Positions 61,801 to 64,000 of a stretch of 64,000 nt of DNA are shown in pieces. The stretch is taken from NCBI GenBank assembly GCA_041391505.1, contig JAWKNW010000010.1, positions 144,445 to 208,444 on the forward strand, given 5' to 3'. The translations under genes and the position numbers were made by a program. This stretch comes from Rhodothermales bacterium (GTDB taxonomy: Bacteria; Bacteroidota; Rhodothermia; Rhodothermales; JAHQVL01). The notes beneath the pieces are model-generated. The model saw only the letters and a list, made by a program, of their open reading frames with translations. It had not been told where the DNA came from and searched no databases. Numbering within the stretch: the stretch's first letter is position 1; the number at the start of each line of letters is the position of its first letter.

Positions 61801-62028
61801 CTGGACCTGATGGGCAAGCAGTACACCGGCCAGGTGCCCATGACGCCCTTCGGGGGCATGCTGAACGACGAAGAAGTGGCCGCCGTGCTTACGTACGTGC
61901 GCAATGCCTTCGGAAACGCGGCGCCTGTGGTGCAGCCGGAGACCGTCGCCCGCGTCCGCGCCGCGACGGCCGGCAAGACCGGCTTCTACTCGCCGGACGA
62001 ACTGCTCCGCGAACATCCGATGGAATAA
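58807..62028 (+). CDS. SGNH-like domain fused to PVC-type heme-binding dehydrogenase
   Basis: Start MTTHRIHPLRALATVAAALL gives 1073 residues. The signal ends near Cys 28 (FASQC, with an atypical Gln at -1, so lipidation is uncertain). Residues 40-260 look like an SGNH-type domain (HIVLIGNNLCSRMM, GADVIVAFFGFNES, DGVQLNDDGYARF). It then continues as a PVC-type membrane-bound dehydrogenase: GYQIDLFASEVEF, QISFDNKGRLWVAVMPTY, FEDTDNDGKADKQ, FIDWHNVLIGHMQHNARDPL, HEAT-like helices and a C-terminal cytochrome c with one heme (CRTCHQIGGEGL). The putative catalytic Ser of SGNH block I is Asn (GNNL), so hydrolase activity is doubtful. Confidence 0.88.
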   Translation: MTTHRIHPLRALATVAAALLIVLFASQCTPEKGLPVRAGDHIVLIGNNLCSRMMNYGYFETEMQVRYPDSLLTIRNMCDGGDTPGFRPHSARNSPWAFPGAEKFQTENATPSGSEGFFPYPDEWLTSLGADVIVAFFGFNESYAGPEGVDNFKAELDAFIKHTFAQTYNGEAPPALALVSPIAYEDLTDRYDIPDGTRENANLALYTDAMREVAAANNVHFLDVFAPTKKWFAGADQLTIDGVQLNDDGYARFATLLTDGVFGKTKANAESNRALIHEAVAEKNWFWHNDYKIPNGVHAYGRRFEPFGPDNYPYEVEKIRQMTAYRDTAIWEATQGRRMDLAAADAKTRPLPPVQTNYDDPNGGNGSTEYLYGQDALNKLKVPPGYQIDLFASEVEFPDLANPVQISFDNKGRLWVAVMPTYPAWKPGDPKPNDKLLIFEDTDNDGKADKQTVFADHLNIPVGFEFAPEGVYVSQGTNLILLTDTDGDDHADKKEIILSGFDDHDTHHVISAFAADPSGAMYMGEGVFLHTNVETPYGPVRATNGGFFRYSPQRKYLERTAQLSIPNPWGIAFDDWGQNFFAETSGPDVRWMEPGTVKPRYGEATHKSKNLIEEAHRVRPTSGLEFVSSRHFPDEVQGDLLINNTIGFLGMKMHAVSDDGTGFTTRHRVDLVTSTDPNFRPVDMEFAPDGSLYFIDWHNVLIGHMQHNARDPLRDHVHGRIYRITYPSRPLVVPAKVDGASVEELLENLKLPEFRTRYRTRRELREHPVSEVMPKLKAWVAGLDANDPRYEHNVLEALWVTWGLDQIDEDLLRQNLQAKDFRARAAAARVLRYAGHQIPDQVELLKTAARDEHGRVRLEAIVAASWLDREDGLAILEEAASYAGSRDLAEGIPGDMPIDAPFDDWTIHAYETALAHLNGQSLIERENELTQTTLQGADRDRFLAGKKIYDREGFCRTCHQIGGEGLSASGFPPLAGSPWVTGNEERLIKLTLHGLMGPLDLMGKQYTGQVPMTPFGGMLNDEEVAAVLTYVRNAFGNAAPVVQPETVARVRAATAGKTGFYSPDELLREHPME

Positions 62029-62118
62029 TCCCCGGTCCATCGGCACCGCCGCACGGACGCGGCGTGCCGTGGCCCTGATTTCGCCCATGGATGCGGCATC
62101 GCCGTGTCCCGATACACC

Positions 62119-62568
62119 ATGCTACAGGAAAAAATAGCCAACGCCATAAAGGACGCCATGCGCGCCAGGGACCCGCTGCGCCTCAACGCGCTGCGGAGCA
62201 TCAAGACCGCCTTCACCAACGAACTCGTCGCCCAGAAGCGGACGCCGCAGGACAGCCTGTCCGACGAGGAGGCGATCGGCGTCATCGCCCGGCTCGCCAA
62301 GCAGCGTAAAGACTCCATCGACCAGTTCACCCAGGGCGGCAGGCCCGACCTCGCCGAAAAGGAAGCCCAGGAACTGACCATCCTGGAGGAGTTCCTGCCT
62401 CGGCAGATGTCGCGTGACGAGATCCTCGCCGCCGTCACGGCCAAGCAGGCCGAGATGGGGGTGACCGACAAGGCGAAGGCCGGCATGCTGATCGGCGCGC
62501 TGATGAAGGATCTGAAAGGCAAGGCCGACGGAAAAGTCGTCAAGGAGGTCGTGGAAAGCCTCTTTTGA
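62119..62568 (+). CDS. GatB/YqeY-domain protein
   Basis: ATG at 62119 (MLQEKIANAIKDAMRARD) gives 149 residues, matching the family's length and N-terminus. A GTG at 62104 would add five residues. Conserved: DPLRLNALRSIKTAF, AIGVIARLAKQRKDSIDQF, REL-equivalent AEKEAQELTILEEFLP, and DKAKAGMLIGALMKDLKGKADGKVVKEVV. YqeY-like proteins share the C-terminal domain of amidotransferase subunit GatB; their role in tRNA-linked amidation is not settled. Cytoplasmic. A strong hairpin terminator lies downstream. Confidence 0.92.
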   Translation: MLQEKIANAIKDAMRARDPLRLNALRSIKTAFTNELVAQKRTPQDSLSDEEAIGVIARLAKQRKDSIDQFTQGGRPDLAEKEAQELTILEEFLPRQMSRDEILAAVTAKQAEMGVTDKAKAGMLIGALMKDLKGKADGKVVKEVVESLF

Positions 62569-62624
62569 TGCCGCGTAGTCAGGCGCCCATGAGACGCCCG
62601 ACGATGCCGACAGCACAACGCAAA

Positions 62625-62660
62625 AAAAGGCCGGACTCCAGATGAGGAGCCCGGCCTTTT
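62625..62660. terminator. Bidirectional rho-independent terminator
   Basis: AAAAGGCCGGACTCC (62625-62639) pairs with GGAGCCCGGCCTTTT (62646-62660), one internal mismatch, 6-nt loop, with A-run before and T-run after. It serves the converging YqeY-like and DinB-fold genes. Confidence 0.9.
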
Positions 62661-62681
62661 GCACAGAAAATGACGCCGACG

Positions 62682-63209
62682 TCACATCGACGACGGCGGC
62701 GTGATGCCCTTGAGACGCATGTACGTCACCAGGTTGCCGTAGTGCTCGTAATTGTGCGCCGAGTTGAACGCCAGGATGCCGGATGCGGCCATGTCGTTGC
62801 CGAAGAAGTTACGCATCTCGGCGCCGGCGGCGTCGGTCATTTTGCCGTACACGCTCGAGCAGTAGCCGAGGCCCTTCTTCAGGGCCGCGACGATCTGCGG
62901 CTTGGTCTTGGCCGTTTCCTCGTAGTTTTCCGAGTTGGGACTCTGCTCGCCGGCGGCCGCCGAGCAGAACATGAACTGCGCGTTGGCGATGTGGGCGAAG
63001 ATGGAGCCGGCCGTGCGGACGTCGTCCGTCGGCTTGAAGGCGTAGATCGACTCGTCGAGCATCTCGGCCGCCTTCAGGATGTTGTTAGCCGTAATGTCGT
63101 GAAGCCCTTTCAGCGAGCCGATGACCGGCTGGCCGTCCTGCGCCAGCACAGCGGCGGGAAGGCTAATGAGCGCGGCAAAAAGAAGCGCGATAAAGCGGTA
63201 GCTTTTCAT
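62682..63209 (-). CDS. Exported DinB-fold protein
   Basis: Start MKSYRFIALLFAALISLPAAV (63209) gives 175 residues and a signal peptide ending VLAQ; an upstream in-frame Met (63233) weakens it. The DinB four-helix layout is kept: ITANNILKAAEMLDESIYAFKP, GSIFAHIANAQFMFCSAAAGE, AFNSAHNYEHYGNLVTYMRL. The three metal-type His are present (AHIAN, AHNYEH). An exported DinB is unlike the cytoplasmic thiol-transferase role suggested for the family. Its partner is unknown. Confidence 0.88.
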   Translation of the reverse strand: MKSYRFIALLFAALISLPAAVLAQDGQPVIGSLKGLHDITANNILKAAEMLDESIYAFKPTDDVRTAGSIFAHIANAQFMFCSAAAGEQSPNSENYEETAKTKPQIVAALKKGLGYCSSVYGKMTDAAGAEMRNFFGNDMAASGILAFNSAHNYEHYGNLVTYMRLKGITPPSSM

Positions 63210-63330
63210 GCGTGGATATTCCTCTTTTGTCATTATTTGGATAGGTGGATCGTGCGGGGCCTACAAGTGGGGATCCCTGCAGGTTCCTGAACGGGCAACG
63301 GAATGGACCGGTCGGATCGCCTCGGCCGCG

Positions 63331-64000
63331 TTATGCGCCCCCCCGATACCGCAGCGCCATCACCGTCAGGTCGTGCGCGAGTGGGGTGTCGCCGGCGTGC
63401 TCCATCACGGCGCGGACGACGCCGCGGATGAGGCGGGCCGGCTCGGCGTCCGGATCTTCGCGGAGCCGGGTGGCCAGACGCTCGGCAGCGAAGACCTGCC
63501 CCTTCCCGTTCGCCGCGCGGAGCGCGCCCTTGGTGTAGAGGAAGAGGCCCTCGCCCGGCCGGAGATCGCGGGTCTCCGTGGGGTAAACGTATTCGGGTGT
63601 GCGCCAGATCGCCGGCGCGTCCGGCTCAGCGAACGGGGCCACGTCACCGCCGCGGCCGAGCAGATACGGCGCGGGATGGCCGGCGTTGCTGTAGGCGAGC
63701 CGGCCCGTTTCCGGGTCGAGGATCCCGTAAAACACCGTCACGGCCTGGTCGGAGAAGCCCTCCGGGAAGAGCATCTGGTTCATGGCCGTCAGGCAGGCGC
63801 CGGGCGTGTCGTAGTGCCGGCCGGCGCTCTTGAGAAACGTGTGGCTCATCGCCATGAACAGCGCCGACGAGACGCCCTTGCCGGACACGTCGCCCATCAC
63901 GAAGCCGATCTTCCCGTCTTCCAGTTCGAAGACGTCGTAAAACGTGCCGCTCACGTCGCGCGCCGTGGTCGTGAACGCGTAGATGCTGCACTCCCGGCGC
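63331..64000 (-). CDS. PP2C/SpoIIE-type Ser/Thr phosphatase (5' end beyond window)
   Basis: The frame is open to the window edge, so the N-terminus (usually a sensor domain) is missing. Visible: FTTTARDVSGTFYDVFELEDG, GFVMGDVSGKGVSSALFMAMSH (metal Asp in GDVSGKG), YSNAGHPAPYLLGRGGDV, and the end LAHDLTVMALRY with its Asp. The first of the two terminal Asps in the usual DDxT is His here. SpoIIE-like phosphatases act on anti-sigma-factor antagonists or STAS proteins. The regulated partner is not in the window. Confidence 0.9.
   Translation of the reverse strand, partial: RRECSIYAFTTTARDVSGTFYDVFELEDGKIGFVMGDVSGKGVSSALFMAMSHTFLKSAGRHYDTPGACLTAMNQMLFPEGFSDQAVTVFYGILDPETGRLAYSNAGHPAPYLLGRGGDVAPFAEPDAPAIWRTPEYVYPTETRDLRPGEGLFLYTKGALRAANGKGQVFAAERLATRLREDPDAEPARLIRGVVRAVMEHAGDTPLAHDLTVMALRYRGGA

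Overview
The window is GC-rich DNA from a member of the Bacteroidota/Rhodothermota, most likely a Rhodothermales-type bacterium. Six proteins end in a type IX secretion (T9SS) sorting domain with a PNPF motif. Shine-Dalgarno sites are mostly absent. ECF sigma factors sit beside Ser/Thr kinases with TPR repeats, and there are PVC-type heme-binding surface dehydrogenases. I saw no rRNA, tRNA, phage, transposase or CRISPR array. The taxonomy is an inference from gene content.

Region 1 (1-10489, minus strand) is a tightly packed redox operon. In order of transcription it encodes a pentaheme c554-like cytochrome, an outer-membrane beta-barrel, a multiheme cytochrome with one odd CXCH site, a four-cluster ferredoxin fused to two cyclic-nucleotide-binding folds, a diheme-type membrane cytochrome b, a membrane-anchored decaheme cytochrome and a double FHA-domain protein cut by the window edge. 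Several junctions are ATGA or 8-bp overlaps. Diverging from it (11006-17063, plus strand) are a transmembrane Ser/Thr kinase with PEGA domains, two paralogous secreted proteins and a T9SS cargo protein. Next comes a pseudokinase fused to a TonB C-terminal domain (17079-19403, minus strand). A kinase facing an operon that ends in a phosphothreonine-binding FHA protein suggests phospho-regulated, membrane-spanning electron transfer. This is the best candidate for an undescribed system here.

Region 2 (19825-26592) has a LarA-like racemase-family protein, a GntP-type permease and a large lipoprotein combining DUF6807 with a PVC-type heme-binding dehydrogenase. This suggests uptake and oxidation of sugar acids or polyols. 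Region 3 (26668-40805) has two ECF sigma/TPR-kinase pairs flanking three T9SS cargo genes (FG-GAP and beta-helix passengers), an SGNH hydrolase lipoprotein and a small multidrug-resistance-type transporter with a structured leader.

Region 4 (40833-64000) is mixed: a choice-of-anchor B protein, two DinB-fold proteins, a Tat-exported Gfo/Idh/MocA oxidoreductase, a GIY-YIG nuclease, a NYN/LOTUS protein, a Xaa-Pro aminopeptidase, a tail-collar protein, a subtilase, an LLM flavin oxidoreductase, an SSS symporter, a DUF1593 hydrolase, a second PVC-type heme protein with an SGNH front end, a YqeY-like protein and a partial PP2C phosphatase.

Between genes there are striking snapback repeats built from 7-bp units whose sequence differs from locus to locus while the period and inverted symmetry persist. 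There is also a 47-bp tandem repeat with an internal hairpin, and several perfect GC-rich hairpins at gene 3' ends.
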